Shown: positions 48,291 to 61,255 of the stretch, in pieces
Position numbering within the stretch: position 1 is the stretch's first letter
Layout: the number at the start of each line of letters is the position of its first letter
Assembly: GCA_035771175.1 (NCBI GenBank)
Contig: JAYMFD010001271.1
Location: 2,728,001 to 2,792,000 of the forward strand
Direction of reading: 5' to 3'
Origin: Paratinospora sagittata
Lineage: Eukaryota; Streptophyta; Magnoliopsida; Ranunculales; Menispermaceae
DNA length: 64,000 nt
Notes under the pieces: model-generated
The model's database searches: none
What the model was told of the DNA's origin: nothing
Seen by the model: only the letters and a program-made list of their open reading frames with translations
Program-made: the position numbers and the translations under genes

Positions 48291-49475
48291 ACAAGTTCTT
48301 CATTTTATCCCTTTTGTGCTGATATTTTAAGAAGCAATTCATTGTTTTAAACTGTAAGTATATGAAGTGTTCTCAGTAAGAGAAAACAACACATCACCTA
48401 TATTCTTTCTCTGAGAGCTACAACTAATCATCAAGAACACATCAAATTATAGCTATCAAAGTCTTCAAAGATCAAGCCCTAAGAACGAAGACATATCTCA
48501 ATGCTAATGCGTTAGTTCAATCTTAGGTGTTATGGTAACCTCTCGATCAATCTCAGCACGAAAACTCTCTAAATTGCAAGTCTTCAATATCACTTGGATT
48601 TTGTATTTGATTTTGACAAAATATTTTCCGAAAGGTTTTACTTATAATTTCAATTAGTTTTGAATGATTTAAAAGTGTTTTGAGTCAATGAAATGGTTCT
48701 TAAGTGTTAAAATATTAATTTTTCAAAATCGGGTTATCCACCACTTTGCCAAAATTTTACAAAAGGTAGTAGCGCACTATCAGTGTTGATAGCACGCTGA
48801 TAGGGTTGAATAATCAAAAATCAATTTTTCTTGGAAAATTGCCCACAAGGCGCTATCCCTCGCTATCCCTTTTGATAACTCGCTATAAAGTAGTTACCGT
48901 GATCTTTCGATTTTTACTAAAATGGGCAATAGCGTGCTATAGGCCTAGATTGCACTCTAACGGAAAGTCCAAAAAACTCGAGCTCTTGGGTATGTGTATA
49001 TCGACTTACAATATAGCCCGCTATAAGTCATTAGTGCGCATGATACACAACCCAATAGCATGCTATCCGAGTTTGAGTTAGAAATCTCACATTTCTAACG
49101 AGAAAAACGCAGGCCCTTTCCCTTGCTCGATTTTTCCATTCCTTACAAAGTTTTGACGGGGAATCGTAACTGAAATATTTTCCACTACGACATGGATGAT
49201 GCCCTTTGTTTCGCACGGCCAAAACAACTTTAGATTAAACAATGTTTTGAATTCGAATCATTTCCTACTCTCTTGCTGTTTAACCTGCAATTGCTAATTT
49301 AATAAAACACTCATTGTCTAATTTTCAGATACACAACACACACGATTTCAGCAAGTTAGACTGAGCTTTCCAAAGAGTATTTCACAAGAAGAAAGTCGTG
49401 ATTTTTGGCATTGTCAATAAATGCTTCGACCCGAATCAAAGTTGGAAACTGTCTTGAAGATAACTTCATTGTTTA
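48291..49475 (+). repeat. Monomer 42 (R type)
   Basis: R type: GGATTTTGTATTTG, GGGTTATCC, AAGGCGCTATCC, doubled GCTATCCCTC, CAATATAGCCC, TATTTTCCAC. Private GCTGATATTTT, ACTTATAATTT and TGCCCTTTGTTTC. Confidence 0.95.
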
Positions 49476-50647
49476 ACAAGATCTTCATTTTATCCCTTTT
49501 GTGCTGAGATTTTAAGAAGCAATTCATTGTTTTAAACTGTAAGTATATGAAGTGTTCTCAGTAAGAGAAAACAACACATCACCTATATTCTTTCTCTGAG
49601 AGCTACAACTAATCATCAAGAACACATCAAATTATAGCTATCAAAGTCTTCAAAGATCAAGCCCTAAGAACGAAGACATATCTCAATGCTAATGCGTTAG
49701 TTCAATCTTAGGTGTTATGGTAACCTCTTGATCAATCTCAGCACGAAAACTCTCTAAATTGCAAGTCTTCAATATCACTTGGATATAGTATTTGATTTTG
49801 AAAAAATATTTTCCGAAAGGTTTTAATCATAATTTCAATTAGTTTTGAATGATTTAAATGTGTTTTGACTCAATGAAATGGTTCTTAAGTGTTAAAATAT
49901 TAATTTTCCAAAATCGGGCTATCCACCGCTTTGCGAAGATTTTACAAAAGGTAGTAGCGCACTATCAGTGTTGATAGCACGCTGATAGGGGCGAATAATC
50001 AAAAATCAATTTTTCTTGGAAAATTGCCCACAACGCGCTATCCCTTTTGATAACTCTCTATAAAGTAGTTACCGTGATCTTTCGATTTTTACTAAAATGG
50101 GCCTTAGCGTGCTATAGGCCTAGATTGCACTCTAACGGAAAGTCCAAAAAACTCGAGCTCTTGGGTATGTGTATATCGACTTACAATAGCCCGCTATAAG
50201 TCATTAGTGCTCATGATACACAACCCAATAGCATGCTATTCGAGTTTGAGTTAGAAATCTCACATTTCTAACGAGAAAAACGCAGGCCCTTTCCCTTGCT
50301 CGATTTTTCCATTCCTTACACAGTTTTGACGGGGAATCGTAACTGAAATATTTTCCACTACGACATGGATGATGCCCATTGTTTCGCACGGCCAAAACAA
50401 CTTTAGATTAAACAATGTTTTGAATTCGAATCATTTCCTAGTCTCTTGCTGTTTAACCTGCAATTGCTAATTTAATAAAACACTCATTGTCTAATTTTCA
50501 GATACACAACACACACGATTTCAGCAAGTTAGACTGAGCTTTCCAAAGAGTATTTCAAAAGAAGAAAGTCGTGATTTTTGCATTGTCAATAAATGCTTCG
50601 ACCCGAATCAAAGATGGAAACTGTCTTGAAGATAACTTCATTGTTTA
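49476..50647 (+). repeat. Monomer 43 (S type)
   Basis: S markers TTTGCGAAG, GGGGCGAATAATC and GTGCTCATG, combined with AAGATCTTC at the start and GACGGGG with GAATTCGAATC at the end. Private CTCTTGATC and TTTTGACTCAATG. Confidence 0.95.
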
Positions 50648-51834
50648 ACAAAATCTTCATTTTATCCCTTTTGTGCTGAGATTTTAAGAAGCAATTCATT
50701 GTTTTAAACTGTAAGTATATGAAGTGTTCTCAGTAAAAGAACATAACACATCACCTATATTCTTTCTCTGAGAGCTACAACTAATCATCAAGAACACATC
50801 AAATTATAGCTATCAAAGTCTTCAAAGATCAAGCCTTAAGAACGAAGACATATCTCAATGCTAATGCGTTAGTTCAATCTTAGGTGTGTGTGGTAACCTC
50901 TCGATCAATCTCAGCACGAAAACTCTCTAAATTGCAAGTCTTCAATATCACTTGGATTTTGTATTTGATTTTGACAAAATATTTTCCGAAAGGTTTTAAT
51001 TATAATTTCAATTAGTTTTGAATGATTTAAAAGTGTTTTTAGTCAATGAAATGGTTCTTAAGTGTTAAAATATTAATTTTTCCAAAATTGGGTTATCCAC
51101 CACTTTGCCAAAATTTTGCAAAAGGTAGTAGCGCACTATCAGTGTTGATAGCACGCTGATAGGGTTGAATAATCAAAAATCAATTTTTCTTGGAAAATTG
51201 CCCACAAGGCGCTATCCCTCGCTATCCCTTTTGATAACTCGCTACAAAGTAGTTACCGTGATCTTTCGATTTTTATTAAATGGGCAATAGCGTGCTATAG
51301 GCCTAGATTGCACTCTAACGGAAAGTCCAAAAAACTCGAGCTCTTGGGTATGTGTATATCGACTTACAATAGCCCGCTATAAGTCATTAGTGCGCATGAT
51401 ACACAACCCAATAGCATGCTATTCGAGTTTGAGTTAGAAATCTCACATTTCTAACGAGAAAAACGCAGGCCCTTTCCCTTGCTCGATTTTTCCATTCCTT
51501 ACACAGTTTTGACTGGGAATCGTAACTGAAATATTCTCCACTACGACATGGATGATGATGCCCATTGTTTCGCACGGCCAAAACAACTTTAGATTAAACA
51601 ATGTTTTGAATTCAAATCATTTCCTACTCTCTTGCTGTTTAACCTGCAATTGCTAATTTAATAAAACACTCATTGTCTAATTTTCAGATACACAACACAC
51701 ACGATTTCAGCAAGTTAGACTGAGCTTTCCAAAGAGTATTTCAAAAGAAGAAAGTCGTGATTTTTGGCATTGTCAATAAATGCTTCGACCCGAATCAAAG
51801 TTGGAAACTGTCTTGAAGATAACTTCATTGTTTA
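50648..51834 (+). repeat. Monomer 44 (R type, core-like tail)
   Basis: R front with AAAATCTTC, GAACATAAC, GTGTGTGTGG and TTTTTAGTC. From about 51.4 kb the tail is core-like (GCTATTCGAG, GACTGGG, GATGATGATG, GAATTCAAATC). Confidence 0.95.
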
Positions 51835-53010
51835 ACAAGTTCTTCATTTTATCCCTTTTGTGCTGAGATTTTAAGAAGCAATTCATTGTTTTAAACTGTA
51901 AGTATATGAAGTGTTCTCAGTAAGAGAAAACAACACATCACCTATATTCTTTCTCTGAGAGCTACAACTAATCATCAAGAACACATCAAATTATAGCTAT
52001 CAAAGTCTTCAAAGATCAAGCCCTAAGAACGAAGACATATCTCAATGCTAATGCGTTAGTTCAATCTTAGGTGTTATGGTAACCTCTCGATCAATCTCAC
52101 CACGAAAACTCTCTAAATTGCAAGTCTTCAATATCACTTGGATATAGTATTTGATTTTGATAAAATATTTTCCGAAAGGTTTTAATCATAATTTCAATTA
52201 GTTTTGAATGATTTAAAAGTGTTTTGGGTCAATGAAATGGTTCTTAAGTGTTAAAATATTAATTTTTCCAAAATCGGGCTATCCACCGCTTTGCGAAGAT
52301 TTTACAAAAGGTAGTAGCGCACTATCAGTGTTGATAGCACGCTGATAGGGGCGAATAATCAAAAATCAATTTTTCTTGGAAAATTGCCCACAACGCGCTA
52401 TCCCTTTTGATAACTCTCTATAAAGTAGTTACCGTGATCTTTCGATTTTTACTAAAATGGGCCTTAGCGTGCTATAGGCCTAGATTGCACTCTAACGGAA
52501 AGTCCAAAAAACTCGAGCTCTTGGGTATGTGTATATCGACTTACAATAGCCCGCTATAAGTCATTAGTGCTCATGATACACAACCCAATAGCATGCTATT
52601 CGAGTTTGAGTTAGAAATCTCACATTTCTAACGAGAAAAACGCAGGCCCTTTCCCTTGCTCGATTTTTCCATTCCTTACACAGTTTTGACTGGGAATCGT
52701 AACTGAAATATTTTCCACTACGACATGGATGATGATGCCCATTGTTTCGCACGGCCAAAACAACTTTAGATTAAACAATGTTTTGAATTCAAATCATTTC
52801 CTACTCTCTTGCTGTTTAACCTGCAATTGCTAATTTAATAAAACACTCATTGTCTAATTTTCAGATACACAACACACACGATTTCAGCAAGTTAGACTGA
52901 GCTTTCCAAAGAGTATTTCAAAAGAAGAAAGTCGTGATTTTTGCATTGTCAATAAATGCTTCGACCCGAATCAAAGATGGAAACTGTCTTGAAGATAACT
53001 TCATTGTTTA
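51835..53010 (+). repeat. Monomer 45 (core-like front, S type)
   Basis: Front is core-like (GAGAAAAC, GGTGTTATGG, GATAAAATATT, GTTTTGGGTC). The middle has S markers. The tail has TATTTTCCAC and GATGGAAAC. Private CTCACCACG. Confidence 0.95.
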
Positions 53011-54195
53011 ACAAAATCTTCATTTTATCCCTTTTGTGCTGAGATTTTAAGAAGCAATTCATTGTTTTAAACTGTAAGTATATGAAGTGTTCTCAGTAAA
53101 AGAACATAACACATCACCTATATTCTTTCTCTGAGAGCTACAACTAATCATCAAGAACACATCAAATTATAGCTATCAAAGTCTTCAAAGATCAAGCCTT
53201 AAGAACGAAGACATATCTCAATGCTAATGCGTTAGTTCAATCTTAGGTGTGTGTGGTAACCTCTCGATCAATCTCAGCACGAAAACTCTCTAAATTGCAA
53301 GTCTTCAATATCACTTGGATTTTGTATTTGATTTTGACAAAATATTTTCCGAAAGGTTTTAATTATAATTTCAATTAGTTTTGAATGATTTAAAAGTGTT
53401 TTTAGTCAATGAAATGGTTCTTAAGTGTTAAAATATTAATTTTTCCAAAATTGGGTTATCCACCACTTTGCCAAAATTTTGCAAAAGGTAGTAGCGCACT
53501 ATCAGTGTTGATAGCACGCTGATAGGGTTGAATAATCAAAAATCAATTTTTCTTGGAAAATTGCCCACAAGGCGCTATCCCTCGCTATCCCTTTTGATAA
53601 CTCGCTACAAAGTAGTTACCGTGATCTTTCGTTTTTTATTAAATGGGCAATAGCGTGCTATAGGCCTAGATTGCACTCTAACGGAAAGTCCAAAAAACTC
53701 GAGCTCCTGGGTATGTGTATATCGACTTACAATATAGCCCGCTATAAGTCATTAGTGCGCATGATACACAACCCAATAGCATGCTATCCAAGTTTGAGTT
53801 AGAAATCTCACATTTCTAACGAGAAAAACGCAGGCCCTTTCCCTTGCTCGATTTTTCCATTCCTTACACAGTTTTGACGGGGAATCGTAACTGAAATATT
53901 TTCCACTACGACATGGATGATGCCCATTGTTTCGCACGGCCAAAACAACTTTAGATTAAACAATGTTTTGAATTCGAATCATTTCCTACTCTCTTGCTGT
54001 TTAACCTGCAATTGCTAATTTAATAAAGCACTCATTGTCTAATTTTCAGATACACAACACACACGATTTCAGCAAGTTAGACTGAGCTTTCCAAAGAGTA
54101 TTTCAAAAGAAGAAAGTCGTGATTTTTGCATTGTCAATAAATGCTTCGACCCGAATCAAAGATGGAAACTGTCTTGAAGATAACTTCATTGTTTA
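53011..54195 (+). repeat. Monomer 46 (R type)
   Basis: Repeats the front of monomer 44 (GAACATAAC, GCCTTAAG, GTGTGTGTGG). Private CTTTCGTTTTTTATT and GAGCTCCTGG. Tail with CAATATAGCCC and GACGGGG. Confidence 0.95.
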
Positions 54196-55370
54196 ACAAG
54201 ATCTTCATTTTATCCCTTTTGTGCTGAGATTTTAAGAAGCAATTCATTGTTTTAAACTGTAAGTATATGAAGTGTTCCAGTAAAAGAACACAACACATCA
54301 CCTATATTCTTTCTCTGAGAGCTACAACTAATCATCAAGAACACATCAAATTATAGCTATCAAAGTCTTCAAAGATCAAGCCCTAAGAACGAGGACATAT
54401 CTCAATGCTAATGCGTTAGTTCAATCTTAGGTGTGTATGGTAACCTCTCGATCAATCTCAGCACGAAATCTCTCTAAATTGCAAGTCTTCAATATCACTT
54501 GGATTTTGTATTTGATTTTGACAAAATATTTTCCGAAAGGTTTTACTCATAATTTCAATTAGTTTTGAATGATTTAAAAGTGTTTTGGGTCAATGAAATG
54601 GTTCTTAAGTGTTAAAATATTAATTTTTCCAAAATCGGGCTGTCCACCACTTTGCCAAAATTTTACAAAAGGTAGTAGCGCACTATCAGTGTTGATAGCA
54701 CGCTGGTAGGGTTGAATAATCAAAAATCAATTTTTCTTGGAAAATTGCCAACAACGCGCTATCCCTTTTGATAACTCGCTATAAAGTAGTTACCGTGATC
54801 TTTCGATTTTTACTAAAATGGGCAATAGCGTGCGATACGCCTAGATTGCACCCTAACGGAAAGTCCAAAAAACTCGAGCTCTTGGGTATGTGTATATCGA
54901 CTTACAATATAGCCCGCTATAAGTCATTAGTGCGCATGATACACAACCCAATAGCATGCTATCCAAGTTTGAGTTAGAAATCTCACATTTCTAACGAGAA
55001 AAACGCAGGCCCTTTCCCTTGCTCGATTTTTCCATTCCTTACACAGTTTTGACGGGGAATCGTAACTGAAATATTTTCCACTACGACATGGATGATGCCC
55101 ATTGTTTCGCACGGCTAAAACAACTTTAGATTAAACAATGTTTTGAATTCGAATCATTTCCTACTCTCTTGCTGTTTAACCTGCAATTGCTAATTTAATA
55201 AAACACTCATTGTCTAATTTTCAGATACACAACACACACGATTTCAGCAAGTTAGACTGAGCTTTCCAAAGAGTATTTCAAAAGAAGAAAGTCGTGATTT
55301 TTGCATTGTCAATAAATGCTTCGACCCGAATCAAAGATGGAAACTGTCTTGAAGATAACTTCATTGTTTA
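54196..55370 (+). repeat. Monomer 47 (T type)
   Basis: GTTCCAGTAAAAG, CACGAAATCTC, ACTCATAATTT, GGGCTGTCC, CTGGTAGGG, GCCAACAACG, GTGCGATACGCC, GCACCCTAAC. Private ACGAGGAC and CACGGCTAAAAC. Confidence 0.95.
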
Positions 55371-56543
55371 ACAAGATCTTCATTTTATCCCTTTTGTGCT
55401 GAGATTTTAAGAAGCAATTCATTGTTTTAAACTGTAAGTATATGAAGTGTTCCAGTAAAAGAACACAACACATCACCTATATTCTTTCTCTGAGAGCTAC
55501 AACTAATCATCAAGAACACATCAAATTATAGCTATCAAAGTCTTCAAAGATCAAGCCCTAAGAACGAAGACATATCTCAATGCTAATGCGTTAGTTCAAT
55601 CTTAGGTGTGTATGGTAACCTCTCGATCAATCTCAGCACGAAATCTCTCTAAGTTGCAAGTCTTCAATATCACTTGGATTTTGTATTTGATTTTGACAAA
55701 ATATTTTCCGAAAGGTTTTACTCATAATTTCAATTAGTTTTGAATGATTTAAAAGTGTTTTGGGTCAATGAAATGGTTCTTAAGTGTTAAAATATTAATT
55801 TTTCCAAAATCGGGCTGTCCACCACTTTGCCAAAATTTTACAAAAGGTAGTAGCGCACTATCAGTGTTGATAGCACGCTGGTAGGGTTGAATAATCAAAA
55901 ATCAATTTTTCTTGGAAAATTGCCAACAACGCGCTATCCCTTTTGATAACTCGCTATAAAGTAGTTACCGTGATCTTTCGATTTTTACTAAAATGGGCAA
56001 TAGCGTGCGATACGCCTAGATTGCACCCTAACGGAAAGTCCAAAAAACTCGAGCTCTTGGGTATGTGTATATCGACTTACAATAGCCCGCTATAAGTCAT
56101 TAGTGCGCATGATACACAACCCAATAGCATGCTATCCGAGTTTGAGTTAGAAATCTCACATTTCTAACGAGAAAAACGCAGGCCCTTTCCCTTGCTCGAT
56201 TTTTCCATTCCTTACACAGTTTTGACGGGGAATCGTAACTGAAATATTCTCCACTACGACATGGATGATGCCCATTGTTTCGCACGGCCAAAACAACTTT
56301 AGATTAAACAATGTTTTGAATTCGAATCATTTCCTACTCTCTTGCTGTTTATCCTGCGATTGCTAATTTAATAAAACACTCATTCTATAATTTTCAGATA
56401 CACAACACACAGGATTTCAGCAAGTTTGACTGAGCTTTCCAAAGAGTATTTCAAAAGAAGAAAGTCGTGATTTTTGCATTGTCAATAAATGCTTCGACCC
56501 AAATCAAAGTTGGAAATTTTCTTCAAGATAACTTCATTGTTTA
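55371..56543 (+). repeat. Monomer 48 (T type)
   Basis: Near twin of monomer 47 for its first two thirds. The tail is unusually divergent: TTTATCCTGCGATTGC, CATTCTATAATT, CAGGATTTC, AAGTTTGAC, GGAAATTTTC. Confidence 0.95.
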
Positions 56544-57724
56544 ACAAGTTCCTCATTTTATCACTTTTGTGCTGACATTTTAAGAAGCAATTCATTGTTT
56601 TAAACTGTAAGTATATGAAGTGTTCTCAGTAAAAGAACACAACACATCACCTATATTCTTTCTCTGAGAGCTACAACTAATCATCAAGAACACATCAAAT
56701 TATAGCTATCAAAGTCTTCAAAGATCAAGCCCTAAGAACGAAGACGTATCTCAATGCTAATGCGTTAGTTCAATCTTAGGTGTTATGGTAACCTCTCGAT
56801 CAATCTCAGCACGAAAACTCTCTAAATTGCAAGTCTTCAATATCACTTGGATATAGTATTTGATTTTGACAAAATATTTTCCGATAGGTTTTAATCATAA
56901 TTTCAATTAGTTTTAAATGATTTAAAAGTGTTTTGAGTCAATGAAATGGTTCTTAAGTGTTAAAATATTAATTTTTCAAAATTGGGTTATCCACCACTTT
57001 GCCAAAATTTTACAAAAGGTAGTAGCGCACTATCAGTGTTGATAGCACGCTGATAGGGTTGAATAATCAAAAATCAATTTTTCTTGAAAAATTGCCCACA
57101 ACGCGCTATCCCTCGCTATCCCTTTTGATAACTCGCTATAAAGTAGTTACCGTGATCTCTCGATTTTTACTAAAATGGGCAATAGCGTGCTATAAGCCTA
57201 TATTGCACTCTAACGGAAAGTCAAAAAACTCGAGCTCTTGGGTATGTGTATATCGACTTACAAGAGCCCGCTATAAGTCATTAGTGCGCATGATACACAA
57301 CCCAATAGCATGCTATCCGAGTTTGAGTTAGAAATCTCACATTTCTAACGAGAAAAACGCAGGCCCTTTCCCTTGCTCGATTTTTCCATTCCTTACACAG
57401 TTTTGACGGGGAATCGTAACTGAAATATTCTACACTACGACATGGATGATGCCCATTGTTTCGCACGGCCAAAACAACTTTAGATTAAATAATGTTTTGA
57501 ATTCGAATCATTTCCTACTCTCTTGCTGTTTAACCAGCAATTGCTAATTTAATAAAACACTCATTGTCTAATTTTCAGATACACAACTCACACGATTTCA
57601 GCAAGTTAGACTGAGCTTTCCAAAGAGTATTTCAAAAGAAAAAAGTCGTGATTTTTGCATTGTCAATAAATGCTTCGACCCGAATCAAAGATGGAAACTG
57701 TCTTGAAGATAACTTCATTGTTTA
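56544..57724 (+). repeat. Monomer 49 (mosaic)
   Basis: Front third resembles G monomers 8 and 20 (GACGTATC, GGTGTTATGG, CCGATAGGT, TTTTAAATG). The back is Y-type (GATCTCTCG, ATAAGCCTATATTGC, AAGTCAAAAAAC, CAAGAGCCC, AACCAGCAATTG). Confidence 0.95.
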
Positions 57725-58908
57725 ACAAAATCTTCATTTTATCCCTTTTGTGCTGAGTTTTTAAGAAGCAATTCATTGTTTTAAACTGTAAGTATATGAA
57801 GTGTTCTCAGTAAGAGAACACAACACATCACCTATATTCTTTCTCTGAGAGCTACAACTAATCATCAAGAACACATCAAATTATAGCTATCAAAGTCTAC
57901 AAAGATCAAGCTCTAAGAACGAAGACATATCTCAATGCTAATGCGTTAGCTCAATCTTAGGTTTGTAGGGTAACCTCTCGATCAATCTCAGCACGAAAGC
58001 TCTCTAAATTGCAGAGTCTTCAATATCACTTAGATTTAGTATTTGATTTTGACAAAATATTTTCCAAAAGGTTTTAATCATAATTTCAATGGGTTTTGAA
58101 TGATTTAAAAGTGTTCTGAGTCAATGAAATGGTTCTTAAGTGTTTAAATATTAATTTTTCCAAAATCGGGCTATTCACCACTTTGCCAAAATTTTACAAA
58201 AGGTAATAGCGCACTGTCAGTGTTGATAGCATGCTGATAGGGTTGAATAATCAAAAATCAATTTTTCTGGAAAATTGCCTACAACACGCTATCCCTCGCT
58301 ATCCCTTTTGATAACTCGCTATAAAGTAGTTACCGTGATCTTTCGATTTTTACTAAAATGGGCAATAGCGTGGTATAGGCCTAGATTGCACGCTAACGGA
58401 AAGTCCAAAAAACTTGAGCTCTTGGGTATGTGTATATCGACTTACAATAGCCCGCTATAAGTCATTAGTGCGCATGATACACAACCCAATAGCATGCTAT
58501 CCGAGTTTGAGTTAGAAATCTCACATTTCTAACGAGAAAAACGCAGGCCTTTTCCCTTGCTCGATTTTTCCATTCCTTACACAGTTTTGACGGGGAATCG
58601 TAACTGAAATATTCTCCACTACGACATGGATGATGCCCATTGTTTCGCACGGCCAAAACAACTTTAGATTAAACAATGTTTTGAATTCAAATCATTTCCT
58701 ACTCTCTTGCTGTTTAACCTGCAATTGCTAATTTAATAAAACACTCATTGTCTAATTTTCAAAGATACAACACACACGATTTCAGCAAGTTAGACTGAGC
58801 TTTCCAAAGAGTATTTCAAAAGAAGAAAGTCGTGATTTTTGCATTGTCAATAAATGCTTCGACCCGAATCAAAGTTGGAAAGTGTCTTGAAGATAACTTC
58901 ATTGTTTA
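57725..58908 (+). repeat. Monomer 50 (X1)
   Basis: X subtype: TTGCAGAGTCTTC, CACTTAGATTTAG, CAATGGGTTTTG, GTGTTTAAATATT, GCACTGTCAG, TTTTTCTGGAAAATTG, TTTTCAAAGATAC. Private GTGTTCTGAG and GCGTGGTATAGG. Confidence 0.95.
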
Positions 58909-60071
58909 ACAAGTTCTTCATTTTATCCCTTTTGTGCTGAAATTTTAAGAAGAATTCATTGTTTTAAACTGTAAGTATATGAAGTGTTCTCAGTAAGAGA
59001 ACACAACACATCACCTATATTCTTTCTCTGAGAGCAACAACTAATCATCAAGAACACATCAAATTATAGCTATCAAAGTCTACAAAGATCATGCTCTAAG
59101 AACGAAGACATATCTCAATGCTAATGCGTTAGTTCAATCTTAGGTGTGTATGGTAACCTCTCGATCAATCTCAGCACGAAAACTCTCTAAATTGCAAGTC
59201 TTCAATATCACTTGGATTTTGTATTTGATTTTGACAACATATTTTCCGAAAGGTTTTAATCATAATTTCAATTAGTTTAGAATGATTTAAAAGTGTTTTG
59301 AGTCAATGAAATGGTTCTTAAGTGTTAAAATATTAATTTTTCCAAAATCGGGCTATCCAACACTTTACCAAATTTTGCAAAAGGTAGTAGCGCACTATCA
59401 GTGTTGATAGCACGCTGATAGGGTTGAATAATCAAAAATCAATTTTTTCTTGGAAAATTGCCCACAACGCGCTATCCCCTCGCTATAAAGTAGTTACCGT
59501 GATCTCTCGATTTTTACTAAAATGGGCAATAGCGTGCTATAAGCCTATATTGCACTCTAACGGAAAGTCAAAAAACTCGAGCTCTTGGGTATGTGTATAT
59601 CGACTTACAAGAGCCCGCTATAAGTCATTAGTGCGCATGATACACAACCCAATAGCATGCTATCCGAGTTTGAGTTAGAAATCTCACATTTCTAACGAGA
59701 AAAACGCAGGCCCTTTCCCTTGCTCGATTTTTCCATTCCTTACACAGTTTTGACGGGGAATCGTAACTGAAATATTCTCCACTACGACATGGATGATGCC
59801 CATTGTTTCGCACGGCCAAAACAACTTTAGATTAAATAATGTTTTGGATTCGAATCATTTCCTACTCTCTTGCTGTTTAACCAGCAATTGCTAATTTAAT
59901 AAAACACTCATTGTCTAATTTTCAGATACACAACACACACGATTTCAGCAAGTTAGACTGAGCTTTCCAAAGAGTATTTCAAAAGAAAAAAGTCGTGATT
60001 TTTGCATTGTCAATAAATGCTTCGACCCGAATCAAAGATGGAAACTGTCTTGAAGATAACTTCATTGTTTA
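58909..60071 (+). repeat. Monomer 51 (Y1)
   Basis: Y subtype: AGAAGAATTC, GAGCAACAAC, GACAACATATTTT, AGTTTAGAATG, and 19 bp lost to leave TATCCCCTCGCTATAAAG. Private CCAACACTTTACC. Confidence 0.95.
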
Positions 60072-61255
60072 ACAAAATCTTCATTTTATCCCTTTTGTGC
60101 CGAGATTTTAAGAAGCAATTCATTGTTTTAAACTGTAAGTATATGAAGTGTTCTCAGTAAGAGAACACAACACATCACCTATATTCTTTCTCTGAGAGCT
60201 ACAACTAATCATCAAGAACACATCAAATTATAGCTATCAAAGTCTACAAAGATCAAGCTCTAAGAACGAAGACATATCTCAATGCTAATGCGTTAGCTCA
60301 ATCTTAGGTTTGTAGGGTAACCTCTCGATCAATCTCAGCACGAAAGCTCTCTAAATTGCAGAGTCTTCAATATCACTTAGATTTAGTATTTGATTTTGAC
60401 AAAATATTTTCCAAAAGGTTTTAATCATAATTTCAATGGGTTTTGAATGATTTAAAAGTGTTTTGAGTCAATGAAATGGTTCTTAAGTGTTTAAATATTA
60501 ATTTTTACAAAATCGGGCTATTCACCACGTTGCCAAAATTTTACAAAAGGTAATAGCGCACTGTCAGTGTTGATAGCATGCTGATAGGGTTGAATAATCA
60601 AAAATCAATTTTTCTGGAAAATTGCCTACAACATGCTATCCCTCGCTATCCCTTTTGATAACTCGCTATAAAGTAGTTACCGTGATCTTTCGATTTTTAC
60701 TAAAATGGGCAATAGCGTGCTATAGGCCTAGATTGCACGCTAACGGAAAGTCCAAAAAACTCGAGCTCTTGGGTATGTGTATATCGACTTACAATAGCCC
60801 GCTATAAGTCATTAGTGCGCATGATACACAACCCAATAGCATGCTATCCGAGTTTGAGTTAGAAATCTCACATTTCTAACGTGAAAAACGCAGGCCTTTT
60901 CCCTTGCTCGATTATTCCATTCCTTACACAGTTTTGACGGGGAATCGTAACTGAAATATTCTCCACTACGACATGGATGATGCCCATTGTTTCGCACGGC
61001 CAAAACAACTTTAGATTAAACAATGTTTTGGATTCAAATCATTTCCTACTCTCTTGCTGTTTAACCTGCAATTGCTAATTTAATAAAACACTCATTGTCT
61101 AATTTTCAAAGATACAACACACACGATTTCAGCAAGTTAGACTGAGCTTTCCAAAGAGTATTTCAAAAAAAGAAAGTCGTGATTTTTGCATTGTCAATAA
61201 ATGCTTCGACCCGAATCAAAGTTGGAAAGTGTCTTGAAGATAACTTCATTGTTTA
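60072..61255 (+). repeat. Monomer 52 (X2)
   Basis: Repeats X1 at 2347 bp. Private CACCACGTTGCC, ACAACATGCTATCC, TCGATTATTCC and TTTGGATTCAAATC. Confidence 0.95.

Larger units (their letters stand above)
48291..56543 (+). repeat. R/S dimer block and twin monomers (monomers 42-48)
   Basis: R monomers (42, 44, 46) have GGATTTTGTATTTG, GGGTTATCC, AAGGCGCTATCC and the doubled GCTATCCCTC. S monomers (43, 45, and 41 before the block) have TTTGCGAAG, GGGGCGAATAATC and GTGCTCATG. The dimer step is 2357-2363 bp. Monomers 47 and 48 are a separate pair of near twins sharing GTTCCAGTAAAAG, GGGCTGTCC, CTGGTAGGG and GTGCGATACGCC. Confidence 0.88.
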
